This document shows positions 9,032 through 20,379 of a DNA stretch of 47,185 nucleotides, one piece after another. Origin of the DNA: Candidatus Stahliibacteriota bacterium (lineage in GTDB: Bacteria > Hydrothermota > UBA3073 > JACQXS01). The position numbers and the translations under genes were made by a program. Each line of letters opens with the position of its first letter. The stretch's first letter is position 1. The notes below the pieces were generated by a model. The model did not search any database and had not been told where the DNA came from. It saw only the letters and a program-made list of their open reading frames with translations. The stretch covers positions 5,719 to 52,903 of the forward strand of contig JACQXS010000045.1 in NCBI GenBank assembly GCA_016208615.1, in the 5' to 3' direction.

Positions 9032-11140
9032 TTACCTAATCAGTACGACTTTCTTGACTGAATGTGCATTAGCCGTAGTAAAATGACAGAAATAAATACC
9101 GGAAGGCAACTGATTCGTATCCCACTCTACCTCTTTTGCCCCTTCCTGATATTCATCTACTATTTTCGCAACTTCTCTTCCCGCTATATCACAGAGGGTT
9201 ATCTTTACACGGCACATTGAAGGTAATGTGTATGAAATTTTAATCCTATTTTCTGCAAGAGGATTGACCCCTACTTTAAACACCGAACTACCCTGTTGTC
9301 GCGACCCTTCTTCTACTCCTACCACTATTATTGTTACCGGCACCTTATTTGTCCCAGCATTTGAGACAACAACTATCGTATCCGAGTAAGTCTCCCCATG
9401 GGTAAGTCCAGTTGTATCTATTGATACCGTCACTCCTGCCGAATCTCCACCCATAACACTAAACACAGTCGGCTCTATAGATGCAATCCATGGTGACCCA
9501 AACATATTAGACACATTACTTATTGTAAGTTCGCCGCCACCTGTATTTTTTACCCAGATAGTGCCTGAACCCGCAAACCCACCCCCATATGTAACAATAG
9601 CCCGGATTACAAAATCTACTCCATATGAAGACATATTATTCCAAGTAGTTGTATAATAATAACTCCTCGCCCCATGACCTGTAGCTGTGCTATCACTTAG
9701 AAAATATGACTGAGTAGCATAAGCTGAATCTGTCACTGCATAATAAGTAAGCCAAAAATCATTACTCTCAGAATACGGAGTAGGTAGATTTTGTCTATAC
9801 CATTTTGCTGTATCATTAGCTAAAGTATTATATGGAATCCCTGCTACTACACTCCCCGGAGTTCCACCAGCATCATCCCTAACAATAAGACTATCTGTCC
9901 GAGCGCTTCTTGTATATCTTGCCACAACTGCTGCTACTACATTACACGAAGCAAGTGGAGTAAATCTCACTCCCCAATACGAAGGTCCATACCATCCGAA
10001 CATACGACCAGCTCCATCATATTTAATCGTATCTTCTCCAATTTTTGTGTCCACTGTTACTATCTCTGATGGCCCCAATATCCTTTCACCCGACATTAAA
10101 ATATAATTTAGTTCATCTGACTGTGACTCATTTGTCATTTTCGCGGAATTAGAATAAGATTGTGAAGAATAAGCTTTTCCTCCAAAACTAAAATCTAATC
10201 TCGGCGTTGTCCAAATGGCAGGTGGAGTTGTATTAGATATAGGGTCCATCCATGCTCCCCAGTAAAGGTAATTTATAGTTCCATATCCACCACTACCCCA
10301 ACCCGGGCCCCACGAATTCTTGTATATCCAGTAGTTAGATGTATTCCACCCAACAATACAGACACCATGATTAGGTTGAAGTGTTCGTCCCATTATGGGC
10401 TCGTAGTTCCCACCTTTATAGTAAAAAATATCTTCTTTTGTCTGATTTATCGCACCCGCTATAGGACCATCCATTAACCAGTCCTTGGCCGTGGCAACAG
10501 ATATAGAACTACTAAACCCACCATTAGTAATCTTTTCTGCTCTTGTTGCCCAGTCACTGCATCTATCAGTACACGGGCGCTCACACTGGGGATAGCTATA
10601 ATAAATCCAAGGGAAACAAGCCTCATCAGGAATCCCAGTACTCTGTACCCAACTCACCATATTTATACTTCCCCCATATGTACAAGTATATCCATATGGA
10701 TTACATGAGACACAAAATTGTTCCGACAGATTATGCTCAGCACTCGGTTGATTATTAACAAACTTCCATCTCGCCTCTTGTGCCGCTACCCATGCAAATG
10801 CCCAACATGCATTAGTAGTTCCTTGATCTTTTACAGAAGTCATCCAGTTATGTCCATTATAGTTCCGCCAATCCATTTCATCCTTCGGAGAATCTTTTGA
10901 CTTCCGCACATATGGGTCGCCAACATATCCCTTTGTAATAGGTTCTTCCATTCCGCCCCATTTATTCTGCTTCTCCGCCCATGATAGATGAGAGACCGAT
11001 GTCTTACCTGCAACCCATGGATTGCCTTGTTTTGCCAGCCTTGCCTGTAGTTCTTTCAAAAAAGCATCCGGGTCATCACCTATCACGCCGTACAAGGATG
11101 AACTTATCATCCCCACTACTATTAACCATATCCCTTTCAT
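9032..11140 (-). CDS. Secreted papain-like cysteine peptidase (C1A) with C-terminal FlgD-like/T9SS sorting domain
   Basis: 702 aa; signal peptide; VKDQGTTNACWAFAWVAAQEA (Cys) and NHGVCIVGWNTSNYWIYKNSWGPGWGSGGYG (His/Asn); C-terminal LAENRIKISYTLPS...GREVAKIVDEYQEGAKEVEWDTNQLPSGIYFCHF. Confidence 0.85.
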   Translation of the reverse strand: MKGIWLIVVGMISSSLYGVIGDDPDAFLKELQARLAKQGNPWVAGKTSVSHLSWAEKQNKWGGMEEPITKGYVGDPYVRKSKDSPKDEMDWRNYNGHNWMTSVKDQGTTNACWAFAWVAAQEARWKFVNNQPSAEHNLSEQFCVSCNPYGYTCTYGGSINMVSWVQSTGIPDEACFPWIYYSYPQCERPCTDRCSDWATRAEKITNGGFSSSISVATAKDWLMDGPIAGAINQTKEDIFYYKGGNYEPIMGRTLQPNHGVCIVGWNTSNYWIYKNSWGPGWGSGGYGTINYLYWGAWMDPISNTTPPAIWTTPRLDFSFGGKAYSSQSYSNSAKMTNESQSDELNYILMSGERILGPSEIVTVDTKIGEDTIKYDGAGRMFGWYGPSYWGVRFTPLASCNVVAAVVARYTRSARTDSLIVRDDAGGTPGSVVAGIPYNTLANDTAKWYRQNLPTPYSESNDFWLTYYAVTDSAYATQSYFLSDSTATGHGARSYYYTTTWNNMSSYGVDFVIRAIVTYGGGFAGSGTIWVKNTGGGELTISNVSNMFGSPWIASIEPTVFSVMGGDSAGVTVSIDTTGLTHGETYSDTIVVVSNAGTNKVPVTIIVVGVEEGSRQQGSSVFKVGVNPLAENRIKISYTLPSMCRVKITLCDIAGREVAKIVDEYQEGAKEVEWDTNQLPSGIYFCHFTTANAHSVKKVVLIR

Positions 11141-11259
11141 CTCTCCTCCTTTTTAGAGAATGCTTTACCTACTTTCCTTTCTGTGGGTAGATTAGCCCAC
11201 TTCTTATCCCTATTCTCAATCTTCCACCCCCTTTTTTGCTTATACATATATCTGATAGC

Positions 11260-11288
11260 AATATAGTATTAAGTTGATAGTTTGTCAA
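11260..11288 (-). promoter_or_regulatory. sigma70-like promoter for the papain-like gene
   Basis: Minus strand TTGACA-N17-TATATT (-35 at 11283-11288, -10 at 11260-11265); the gene also has an SD (aaggaggag). Confidence 0.6.
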
Positions 11289-11341
11289 GCATAAAAATTA
11301 AAAATGTTGACTTTTAGGTTGAAAATAGTAAATAGTAGAAT

Positions 11342-12379
11342 ATGGAGTTTGAAATTCAACTTAAAGAATATAAAAATAGAATAGACCAGTTCCTTTTAGA
11401 GTGCCTTGAACCTGAGAAACGGCGTGCCAGTTCAATAAATCCTTGCAATGAAAGAATTTTGGAGTTTATTATTGATTTTTGTAGTCGCGGAGGTAAGAGA
11501 ATACGACCTATTTTATTAATTAAGGGTTATGAGGCGGTGGGAGGTAATGACCTTACAGAAATTACCCGTACCTCAATTTGTATGGAGTTGCTCGAAGCTT
11601 ATTTACTAATCCACGACGATATCATAGACCGTGATGAAACGAGGCGTGGTGGCTTATCTTTTCATAAAATGGCACAAAAATGGAGTGGAGAGACGCATTT
11701 TGGCTTATCTTCGGGTATAATAGCTGGAGATATGCTTGGGGGGATGGCAATCAAGATTATTATGGCATCTAATTTTAGTGAAAGTTCTAAACTTCGTGCC
11801 TTAAATGAGTTTATAGAAGCGGAACTAAATTGTTTCCACGGTGAATTATATGATGTTATTCTTGAACACGAGGATACATCAGAACAAGAGTTATTGAAGA
11901 TGATAGATTTGAAGACCTCCAGCTATACTACCCAAGCTCCATTAGTCATAGGTGCGATTTTAGGTAATGGGACGGACGAACAAATTGCTATTTTGCGTGA
12001 ATATGGTGGACTTTTGGGCAGAGCTTTCCAGATAACAGATGATATACTTGGAACATTCGGAGACGAAAAAACTACGGGTAAGCCAGCTGCTTCTGATATT
12101 AAGCAAGGCAAGAAAACTTTATTGTTAGTCTATGCGTTGAACCATAGTTCTACCCAAGAGATTAACTTTTTGCATCACTCAATAGGGAATAAGGAGTTGA
12201 CGACTAATGATATAGAAACTGTAAGACAAATTTTTATCAACACAGGCGCCCTTGATTATGCCAAAATTTCTGCTACTCGGTATGCCGAGAAAGCAAAATC
12301 TGTAATGGAAGCCTCTAATTTATCGGGCAAAGAATTTCTTATTTGGCTCACAGATTTCGTAGTCAAAAGGAAGCTGTAA
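11342..12379 (+). CDS. Polyprenyl/geranylgeranyl diphosphate synthase family
   Basis: 345 aa; GGKRIRPILL, LIHDDIIDRDETRRGG, FQITDDILGTFGDEKTTGKPAASDIKQGKKTLL motifs. Confidence 0.92.
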   Translation: MEFEIQLKEYKNRIDQFLLECLEPEKRRASSINPCNERILEFIIDFCSRGGKRIRPILLIKGYEAVGGNDLTEITRTSICMELLEAYLLIHDDIIDRDETRRGGLSFHKMAQKWSGETHFGLSSGIIAGDMLGGMAIKIIMASNFSESSKLRALNEFIEAELNCFHGELYDVILEHEDTSEQELLKMIDLKTSSYTTQAPLVIGAILGNGTDEQIAILREYGGLLGRAFQITDDILGTFGDEKTTGKPAASDIKQGKKTLLLVYALNHSSTQEINFLHHSIGNKELTTNDIETVRQIFINTGALDYAKISATRYAEKAKSVMEASNLSGKEFLIWLTDFVVKRKL

Positions 12380-12398
12380 TCGTTTTGACATTTTTTAC

Positions 12399-12427
12399 TT
12401 GACAGATGCGATTAATTTTAGTATTAT
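12399..12427 (+). promoter_or_regulatory. sigma70-like promoter with leaderless geometry for the DUF11 protein gene
   Basis: TTGACA (12399-12404) N17 TATTAT (12422-12427), then 7 nt to ATG at 12435. Confidence 0.65.
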
Positions 12428-12434
12428 AAATATA

Positions 12435-15400
12435 ATGAAAAATATCTCATTAGGTGTTAAAATCTTAATCGGGATTATAGTTATGCAGTCCACTGCTTTT
12501 GCACGGTGGAGTGCCATTGAAAACATAGATATAAATGAATTAGGTCAATATGGGGCTATCTATAACGAGAGGTCTTTAGCCATAGATACAACAGGATTTA
12601 AGCATGTATGCTATATGAGTGAAAGTGGGAAAGGATTACCACGCTTATGGCATTATGCCTGGAAACGACCAATATATTTATGGGACAGGTGGCAAGACAC
12701 TACTTTTTATTCTCATCCAGACCAGCGTCTTTCACCTCCTTACTGCAATCCGGTGGTTATCACAGATATGCGTAACAATACACATATTGCTTGGAGCTAC
12801 ATAAGTGATGGTCCACCTGGTGGAGATAGTGGGTATGTGTATTATCGTAGGAAGACGAGTGCCGGAGTTTGGAACCCATTAGTAATAATATCTCCTGGTC
12901 GTATCCGTCAACCCCGTTATGCAGCCATTGGAGTTAATTCTACGGATACGCGGCGTATGGTAGCATATATTTGTACTGAAAGTGGCAATACAAAGCTTAA
13001 AGCTCGTATATATGATACGGGAAGTTGGCAACCTGAAATAGAGATAGCTTCTTCTTCTATAGATGATTATTTTCCATCAGTAGCCATAGATGAAGCAGGG
13101 TATTTCTATCTTCTCTATGTGCAAAATGGTAATCTTATCTGCCAAATGAGAGACAAGAACAGTCCTTATATCTCGCTATGGACATACACTATAGGCGGAG
13201 TTTTTGGTCAATGTGCCGCTGACCCTATAAATGGGAATATACATTTTGCTAACATTTCAAACAGCAAACTTATCTACCAGTATCGCAGAAACAATGACAC
13301 TAATATATTAAATTGGTACGGCATAGACACTCTTCTATATTCTACCACTTCCGGCAATGTAGCTATATCTTGTTATGATTCTGTGGTTGGAATTGTTTCA
13401 GGTACATCCCTTGACAATGATACACTATATTTTAAGCAAATAAATTATTCGGGCTTATGGAATACTGTTACGCTTCCCTTATTAGATGGTAGAACTTATA
13501 GTGGCAAATCTATTGCTATGGATAATGCCGGGTATGCTCATATTATAGGTAATAATTGTGCTTTCGGCGGTGGAATTGAGATAGCGGATTCAATATTTTA
13601 CTTCACGGACAGAGTAACACCAAAAATTATTATTCTGCCCGATACTATTGCTATGCCGGATACCGGTGGCTCTACTTATCCAGGTGTTCCCATTTCTTAT
13701 ACCCATAAAGTAATAAACAAGGGTAATATATTAGATACTTTTGGCATTTTCATTGTGAGTTCTAAAATAGATTCCGTAGCCGCTCTGATTTGGTCTTACA
13801 AGAGCAACACAGATACGGTATATTATCCTGATACCGCATATATTAACTCTATCTGGCCCGAGGATACTGCGAGAGTTTCTTTATTAATAATTCCTTCTGA
13901 CACTTGTCCACCTTGTTTTGTTGATACAACTAAATTTATGGCATTCTCTAAGTTTAATCCCTCTGCCAGAGATAGTGCTTCGGATACTACACATATAATC
14001 ATAAATGTTAATTTATTCAAGTTTGCTTTATCTCCTCCTGCGGGCAGTACTGTTGCTCCTAACGATACTATTCTATACAGAATAGTTCTGCAAGACACTT
14101 GGCGTGTCCAGATTGACTCTATTACTATTTATGACCCTATATCGCGCAACTTTGATACCGTATGGGTTGAAAGCACGACCGCAGATTCGGATATCTATTA
14201 TTTTACACCCGATACTCTGGTTTGGACTATTTTCAACCAACACCTACCCCGATATGCTGATACACTTACGCTTAAAGGAATAGTTAGAACTTTTGATTGC
14301 TCTGATATTTTACCACAAAACATAATTAATTTTGGCTTTACTAAAGGGACTAATTGTATTGCCGGAGACACCTCGTCTTATATTATTCATAATATTGTTG
14401 GAACTAATATTAAATTGGGACTTTCAAAATTACCTGAGCCAGCACATCCTAATTATGACACTCTACAACCGGGGGACATCATAACTTATTATCTTGAATG
14501 TCGTAATGATAGTGCCTTCCCGGCTGATAGTGTTGTTATATGCGATTCGTTGGATGACGATGTGCTTCAAGTTGGCTATGCATCAGGTAATCCGATTATT
14601 ACTCCTAATTATGTTGAATGGTATGTTGGATGTCTTTTAGCTCACTCTATGTATTCATGTACTTTACGGGTGCGCGTTGGATATGAATATAAAGCCGCAT
14701 TCCAAAGAATGGATACTTTATACAATAAGGCATTCGCACGAGGGAAGATATCTCCGGCTAATTCTTATTCAGACACTACCATTCATTTTATTTTTAGAAG
14801 ATTAGAGATATATACTGACAAGGTGGCTAATCCGCCATCAGGTAGTATATGCGAACCAGGGGATTCTATTTTTTATACACTGCAAGTTTATTTGGATACC
14901 TCCGCTAATAGTATCATACGAAACATATCCCTCATAGATACTCTTGACCCACTGATTGACACAGCTAAATATATCTCAGGACCTTACTCATACTCTCATC
15001 CAATAATAACTTGGACTATTGATTCGCTTGCCCCAGGTGATTCGGTTAGCTATACTTATTGGGGATTTATAGATTCAGCTGCTCCGATAGGTGATTCGGT
15101 TATTAACTATTATAGATTTAATTATCCGTCTGATACATTAGTTAAGATTATCTCAGATACTACTATCCATTACATAGGACGGGAAAAGATTAGAAAATCA
15201 GCTATCCCGGCTTCAAGAAGCTGGGTAGAGCCTAATGATACTATCTATTATACTTTAACTTATTTTAATATGCGACCTGATACTGTATATTCTGTCATCT
15301 TAATTGATACAGTAGATACTATTCATCTTGACATAATTTCTATCAGTCCACCTGATTCTGTCTTCTCAGGAAATGCTATCAGATGGAATATTGGCAACAT

Positions 15401-18400
15401 TGCTCCAAAAGATAGTTTTAAGACACAGTTCGTGGCTAAAGTTAAATCTACCGCACCGGCTGGTGATAGTATTCCGAATTGGGGTGTATTTCATGGTGCA
15501 GATACTGGGAGGGATTACACAGTTCATTACATAAGAGCAGTTCGTAGATTATGGTTGAATAAAGATGCATATCCACCTTATCCAGATAGATCACTGGTAT
15601 CACCAGGAGATACAATCAAATATTATATTGCAATGCGGTATTCGGGGAACGATTCTGCACATCAAGTTATAGTGCAGGATTTAATAGATACGCTTCTCAT
15701 TGATACTTGTATTAATATAACTCCACCTGCTATATATAATGTTAGCTCAATAATCTGGGACTTAGGTAACCTACCCCCCGGTTGGATTGATACACTAAAA
15801 TATCAAGGAATAGTTAAAACTACTGCCCCTGAATCTACTATTATAAATGCGTGCTATGAAATTGGAATTGATACAGATACTCTAACTGATACAACCTTCC
15901 ATTTTATTAGGAGAGAAGAATTTACTAAGTTATCCCTTCCAGTTTCTGGGAGCTGGGTAGCTCCGAATGATACAATCTATTTTGGTCTACTTTATCACAA
16001 TATGCGTCCTGATACAGTAGGACCAGTAACATTAGTAGATACCTTGGATACAACTCATCTTGTAGTAGAATATATTAGCCCTGATTCTATGTTCATAGGT
16101 AATGTTATTTCTTGGGATACCACTGAAGTCGGTCCCGGAAATTATTTCCAGGGAATAATTTTCACACGAGTTAAAGCGGATGCCCCACTTGGCGACACTA
16201 TACTAAATATAGGAGTAGTATATGGAATAGATACTGATACCTCTTGTACCGAGCATTATATAGGGATGAGCATTACAGAGCTAATAAAATCTGCTACCCC
16301 TGATTCAGGAAGTATAGTTAATACAGGGGATACCATAGATTATCAACTACAGTGTCATAATACAGGCAACCGACCCGGTATAGGAATCGTAGTTGTAGAT
16401 ACTATAACTAATGTAGATACTGCATTTGTAACGGCAATATCTACTGGTAATGTTTTATGGTCAACTATTGGCACTACCCGTATATTGAGTTGGACTATTG
16501 ATACTATCTATCCTGATTCTACTGAATTGCTATCTTATAGTGCCATAGTAACTAATGCTATAAGTGATTCGGTAATGAATTTTGCTATATCTGATACATT
16601 CACATCTAATAAAACTATTCATTACATAGAAATACCGGAAATGTGGTTTAATAAAGATGCCTATTCCCCATTCCCTGATAGTTCAGTAGTTCAGCCCGGT
16701 AATACAATCTATTATTATATTGCTATGAGAAATCAAGGCAAAGATACAGCACATCAGGTTAGAGTATATGATTTAATAGATACGCTTCTCATTGATACTT
16801 GTATTAATATAACTCCACCTGCTATATATAATGTTAGCTCAATAATCTGGGACTTGGGTAACCTACCCCCCGGTTGGATTGATACACTAAAATATCAAGG
16901 AATAGTTAAAACTACTGCCCCTGAATCTACGATTATAAATACGTGCTATGAAATTGGAATTGATACAGATACTCTAACTGATACAACCTTCCATTTTATT
17001 AGAACCGAGAGAGGTAAAAAATGGGCATCGCCTGTATCAGGTACTATAGTTAGGCATTCTGATACTATAGCTTTCTATTTAGAATATGTGGGCAGTATTG
17101 TAGATACTCAAGTTATTATATCCGATACTTTGTCCCCTTATTTATCTGCTCCATTTAACATTACGGATAATGGTATTTGGACACCTTCATATATTACTTG
17201 GACACTCAACATTCCAGCAGGTAGCCGTGATACTGTAAGTTTCAAAGCTTATGTGCTACCCTCTGCTCCTGAAGGCGATACTATCTATAACTATGGAGTA
17301 TTTGAAGGTGAAAGTGGAACATATTCTTCTTCACCTACTAAACACCCGATTGGTGTGCCGCATATAAGAATAGAAAAAAATGCTACACCTCCGTCAGGTA
17401 CTCCTGTAACCGCAGGTGATACTATTAGTTATACTTTAAGGTGTATAAGTTTCGGCACTGATACTGCCAGAAATATAATATGCTATGATACCCTTTCGGC
17501 TTACTTCACCTTACCCAATATAATAATTTGGAATGTAGGAGATGTGCCGCCTGATACTATTATAGATACTATATTTTCAAGAGTCGTCAAACCGGTTCTC
17601 CCTGATTCTGCTTATGGAGATACTATATTTAATATCCCAGTGCTTATGAGTTTTACAGATACAGAGGTAGATACTGTTAAAGATACCACATACCATCCTA
17701 TAAATGCGGCTGAGTTTAATATCAGTAAGATTGCCCTTACATTATCCAACTCCTTATTGCCTGAGTTCTCCGCTGTATACCCGGATAGCAAATTCTATTA
17801 CCAGATAAATATCACTAATACAGGTAGTGTAGTCGCTAAAAATTTGATTATCTTAGACACAATACAAAATACTACTGACTGCGCCGTAATTGATAGCGTA
17901 TTATTGGGACCGGATTCAGTGTGGTGGAATGGAAATAATTTACTTGTTCCCAAAAATGTTATCGGATGGTGGATACCACAATTAGATACAGGAGCAGGAG
18001 TGCAAATGAAATACAGAGTTCAAATAGTCACGGAAGGCAAAAATGAAATCCTCGATACATTAGATACGCTTAACAATACTTGTTGGATTAAGGCAAATAA
18101 TATATTAGATAGTTCTGCTACCCATACCCTTTATGTAGGATACAAATGTGGCATCGAAATAAAGCCGGATACTTTCTTTTTTACCTTTGTGGGCGAGACT
18201 AAAATATGTCCTCTAAGGGTCAAGAATACAGGTAATTTCAATGATAGCATTAGTATTATAGGAAAAAATACAAGCCCAGGATGGCAAATATTTATTGCCA
18301 GTATTAACGACTCCTCTTTCCTTTTGCCCAATGTACCTCCTGATTCAGTTTGTCTTTTACCTGTTAGATTAGTGGCACCTAATTATTCCTCTACAAATAC

Positions 18401-19178
18401 GGCTTTAGTTATTGCCAGGTCATTAAGGTCGCAAAGGGTAAATAAAATAGTTGAAGATACTGCTGTTATCAACATTATATCAGGGATAAGAATGGTAAAT
18501 ATTATAGTAGAACCGGATACAAGTGCTAAAACTGAAAACTTTGCTTTGTATAGATATATGAGAGTCATAAACCTTGGTAATGATGCTGATGTTGTGGATA
18601 TAGAAGTTGAAAAACAGAATAATGGCTGGGAGTATAGTTTAACTTTTGATAACGGTTCACCTTTACTGGATACAGATGGGGATAATAAAATTGATATCGG
18701 CATTATAGGACCTCTGGATACTACTTGTCTTTTGCTCAGTGTCACGCCTCCTAAAATTGAAACAGGAATCAACTATACTTATATAGACACGCTTGTTATT
18801 TGGGGTACTTCAAGTCATAATGCAGCTTACGATAGTGTGATATGTAATAGAGATAGTGCGGCGGTTATTACGGAATTGATTATTTTCAACTTCTCTATCC
18901 ACAATTACCCAAATCCATTCTATAAGGATGAAGGCACTAATTTTGTTATTATTATACCCACAAGGACAAATTGTGATTTAACTATATATAGTCGGAAGGG
19001 TGAGGTGATTAGGGAAGTATTTGAGAATAGACCTTTTGAACCAGGACGACACGAAATCTTATGGGATGCTACTAATGTTTATGGTAAAAAGATAGCTGCG
19101 GGGACATACATCTATAAGTTCTTAGCCGGGGATAAACAGATAATCAAAAAATTAGTTGTATTGCCACCTCGCCGATAA
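12435..19178 (+). CDS. Giant secreted DUF11-repeat protein with C-terminal FlgD-like/T9SS sorting domain
   Basis: About 2247 aa from the preferred start ATG 12435 (MKNISLGVKILIGIIVMQSTAFARW signal peptide; ORF track starts at 12399). Repeated xPxSGSxVxPGDTIxYxLxxxNxG...VxDTL motifs; C-terminal NYPNPFYKDEGTNF...FEPGRHEILWDATNVYGKKIAAGTYIYKF. Confidence 0.88.
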   Translation: MKNISLGVKILIGIIVMQSTAFARWSAIENIDINELGQYGAIYNERSLAIDTTGFKHVCYMSESGKGLPRLWHYAWKRPIYLWDRWQDTTFYSHPDQRLSPPYCNPVVITDMRNNTHIAWSYISDGPPGGDSGYVYYRRKTSAGVWNPLVIISPGRIRQPRYAAIGVNSTDTRRMVAYICTESGNTKLKARIYDTGSWQPEIEIASSSIDDYFPSVAIDEAGYFYLLYVQNGNLICQMRDKNSPYISLWTYTIGGVFGQCAADPINGNIHFANISNSKLIYQYRRNNDTNILNWYGIDTLLYSTTSGNVAISCYDSVVGIVSGTSLDNDTLYFKQINYSGLWNTVTLPLLDGRTYSGKSIAMDNAGYAHIIGNNCAFGGGIEIADSIFYFTDRVTPKIIILPDTIAMPDTGGSTYPGVPISYTHKVINKGNILDTFGIFIVSSKIDSVAALIWSYKSNTDTVYYPDTAYINSIWPEDTARVSLLIIPSDTCPPCFVDTTKFMAFSKFNPSARDSASDTTHIIINVNLFKFALSPPAGSTVAPNDTILYRIVLQDTWRVQIDSITIYDPISRNFDTVWVESTTADSDIYYFTPDTLVWTIFNQHLPRYADTLTLKGIVRTFDCSDILPQNIINFGFTKGTNCIAGDTSSYIIHNIVGTNIKLGLSKLPEPAHPNYDTLQPGDIITYYLECRNDSAFPADSVVICDSLDDDVLQVGYASGNPIITPNYVEWYVGCLLAHSMYSCTLRVRVGYEYKAAFQRMDTLYNKAFARGKISPANSYSDTTIHFIFRRLEIYTDKVANPPSGSICEPGDSIFYTLQVYLDTSANSIIRNISLIDTLDPLIDTAKYISGPYSYSHPIITWTIDSLAPGDSVSYTYWGFIDSAAPIGDSVINYYRFNYPSDTLVKIISDTTIHYIGREKIRKSAIPASRSWVEPNDTIYYTLTYFNMRPDTVYSVILIDTVDTIHLDIISISPPDSVFSGNAIRWNIGNIAPKDSFKTQFVAKVKSTAPAGDSIPNWGVFHGADTGRDYTVHYIRAVRRLWLNKDAYPPYPDRSLVSPGDTIKYYIAMRYSGNDSAHQVIVQDLIDTLLIDTCINITPPAIYNVSSIIWDLGNLPPGWIDTLKYQGIVKTTAPESTIINACYEIGIDTDTLTDTTFHFIRREEFTKLSLPVSGSWVAPNDTIYFGLLYHNMRPDTVGPVTLVDTLDTTHLVVEYISPDSMFIGNVISWDTTEVGPGNYFQGIIFTRVKADAPLGDTILNIGVVYGIDTDTSCTEHYIGMSITELIKSATPDSGSIVNTGDTIDYQLQCHNTGNRPGIGIVVVDTITNVDTAFVTAISTGNVLWSTIGTTRILSWTIDTIYPDSTELLSYSAIVTNAISDSVMNFAISDTFTSNKTIHYIEIPEMWFNKDAYSPFPDSSVVQPGNTIYYYIAMRNQGKDTAHQVRVYDLIDTLLIDTCINITPPAIYNVSSIIWDLGNLPPGWIDTLKYQGIVKTTAPESTIINTCYEIGIDTDTLTDTTFHFIRTERGKKWASPVSGTIVRHSDTIAFYLEYVGSIVDTQVIISDTLSPYLSAPFNITDNGIWTPSYITWTLNIPAGSRDTVSFKAYVLPSAPEGDTIYNYGVFEGESGTYSSSPTKHPIGVPHIRIEKNATPPSGTPVTAGDTISYTLRCISFGTDTARNIICYDTLSAYFTLPNIIIWNVGDVPPDTIIDTIFSRVVKPVLPDSAYGDTIFNIPVLMSFTDTEVDTVKDTTYHPINAAEFNISKIALTLSNSLLPEFSAVYPDSKFYYQINITNTGSVVAKNLIILDTIQNTTDCAVIDSVLLGPDSVWWNGNNLLVPKNVIGWWIPQLDTGAGVQMKYRVQIVTEGKNEILDTLDTLNNTCWIKANNILDSSATHTLYVGYKCGIEIKPDTFFFTFVGETKICPLRVKNTGNFNDSISIIGKNTSPGWQIFIASINDSSFLLPNVPPDSVCLLPVRLVAPNYSSTNTALVIARSLRSQRVNKIVEDTAVINIISGIRMVNIIVEPDTSAKTENFALYRYMRVINLGNDADVVDIEVEKQNNGWEYSLTFDNGSPLLDTDGDNKIDIGIIGPLDTTCLLLSVTPPKIETGINYTYIDTLVIWGTSSHNAAYDSVICNRDSAAVITELIIFNFSIHNYPNPFYKDEGTNFVIIIPTRTNCDLTIYSRKGEVIREVFENRPFEPGRHEILWDATNVYGKKIAAGTYIYKFLAGDKQIIKKLVVLPPRR
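15678..15910 (+). repeat. 233-bp near-identical internal duplication, copy 1
   Basis: Matches 16770-17002 with about 3 mismatches by eye (DLIDTLLIDTCINITPPAIYNVSSIIWDLGNLPPGWIDTLKYQGIVKTTAPESTIIN...). Confidence 0.85.
16770..17002 (+). repeat. 233-bp near-identical internal duplication, copy 2
   Basis: See copy 1; offset is exactly 1092 bp (364 codons). Confidence 0.85.
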
Positions 19179-19229
19179 TTGAACTTTGAATTTGTTTAGG
19201 ATTTAGGATTTATTTTTTACAGGGGGTGA

Positions 19230-20237
<1,008 letters not shown>

Positions 20238-20245
20238 AAACTAAT

Positions 20246-20305
20246 AGAAATTTGTAGAGACGCAAACAATTTCTACTTAATTTCCACCAATCTCTATAAA
20301 TTTCT
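20246..20305. other. Imperfect inverted repeat between gapA and pgk
   Basis: AGAAATTTGTAGAGA (20246-20260) and TCTCTATAAATTTCT (20291-20305), 14/15 complementary. Confidence 0.5.
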
Positions 20306-20379
20306 GTTCACTATTTGAGATTAAAAAATAGGTAGTGGGTCAATATATTGAACCCAAATTTGATGTAGAGAGGTGAAAT

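Noticed and set aside
18383-18772. 129-aa minus-strand ORF inside the DUF11 gene
   Set aside because: Antisense to a clear CDS, with no motif or SD; same for 20847-21248, 31162-31521, 45751-46281 and the other short antisense ORFs in the track.
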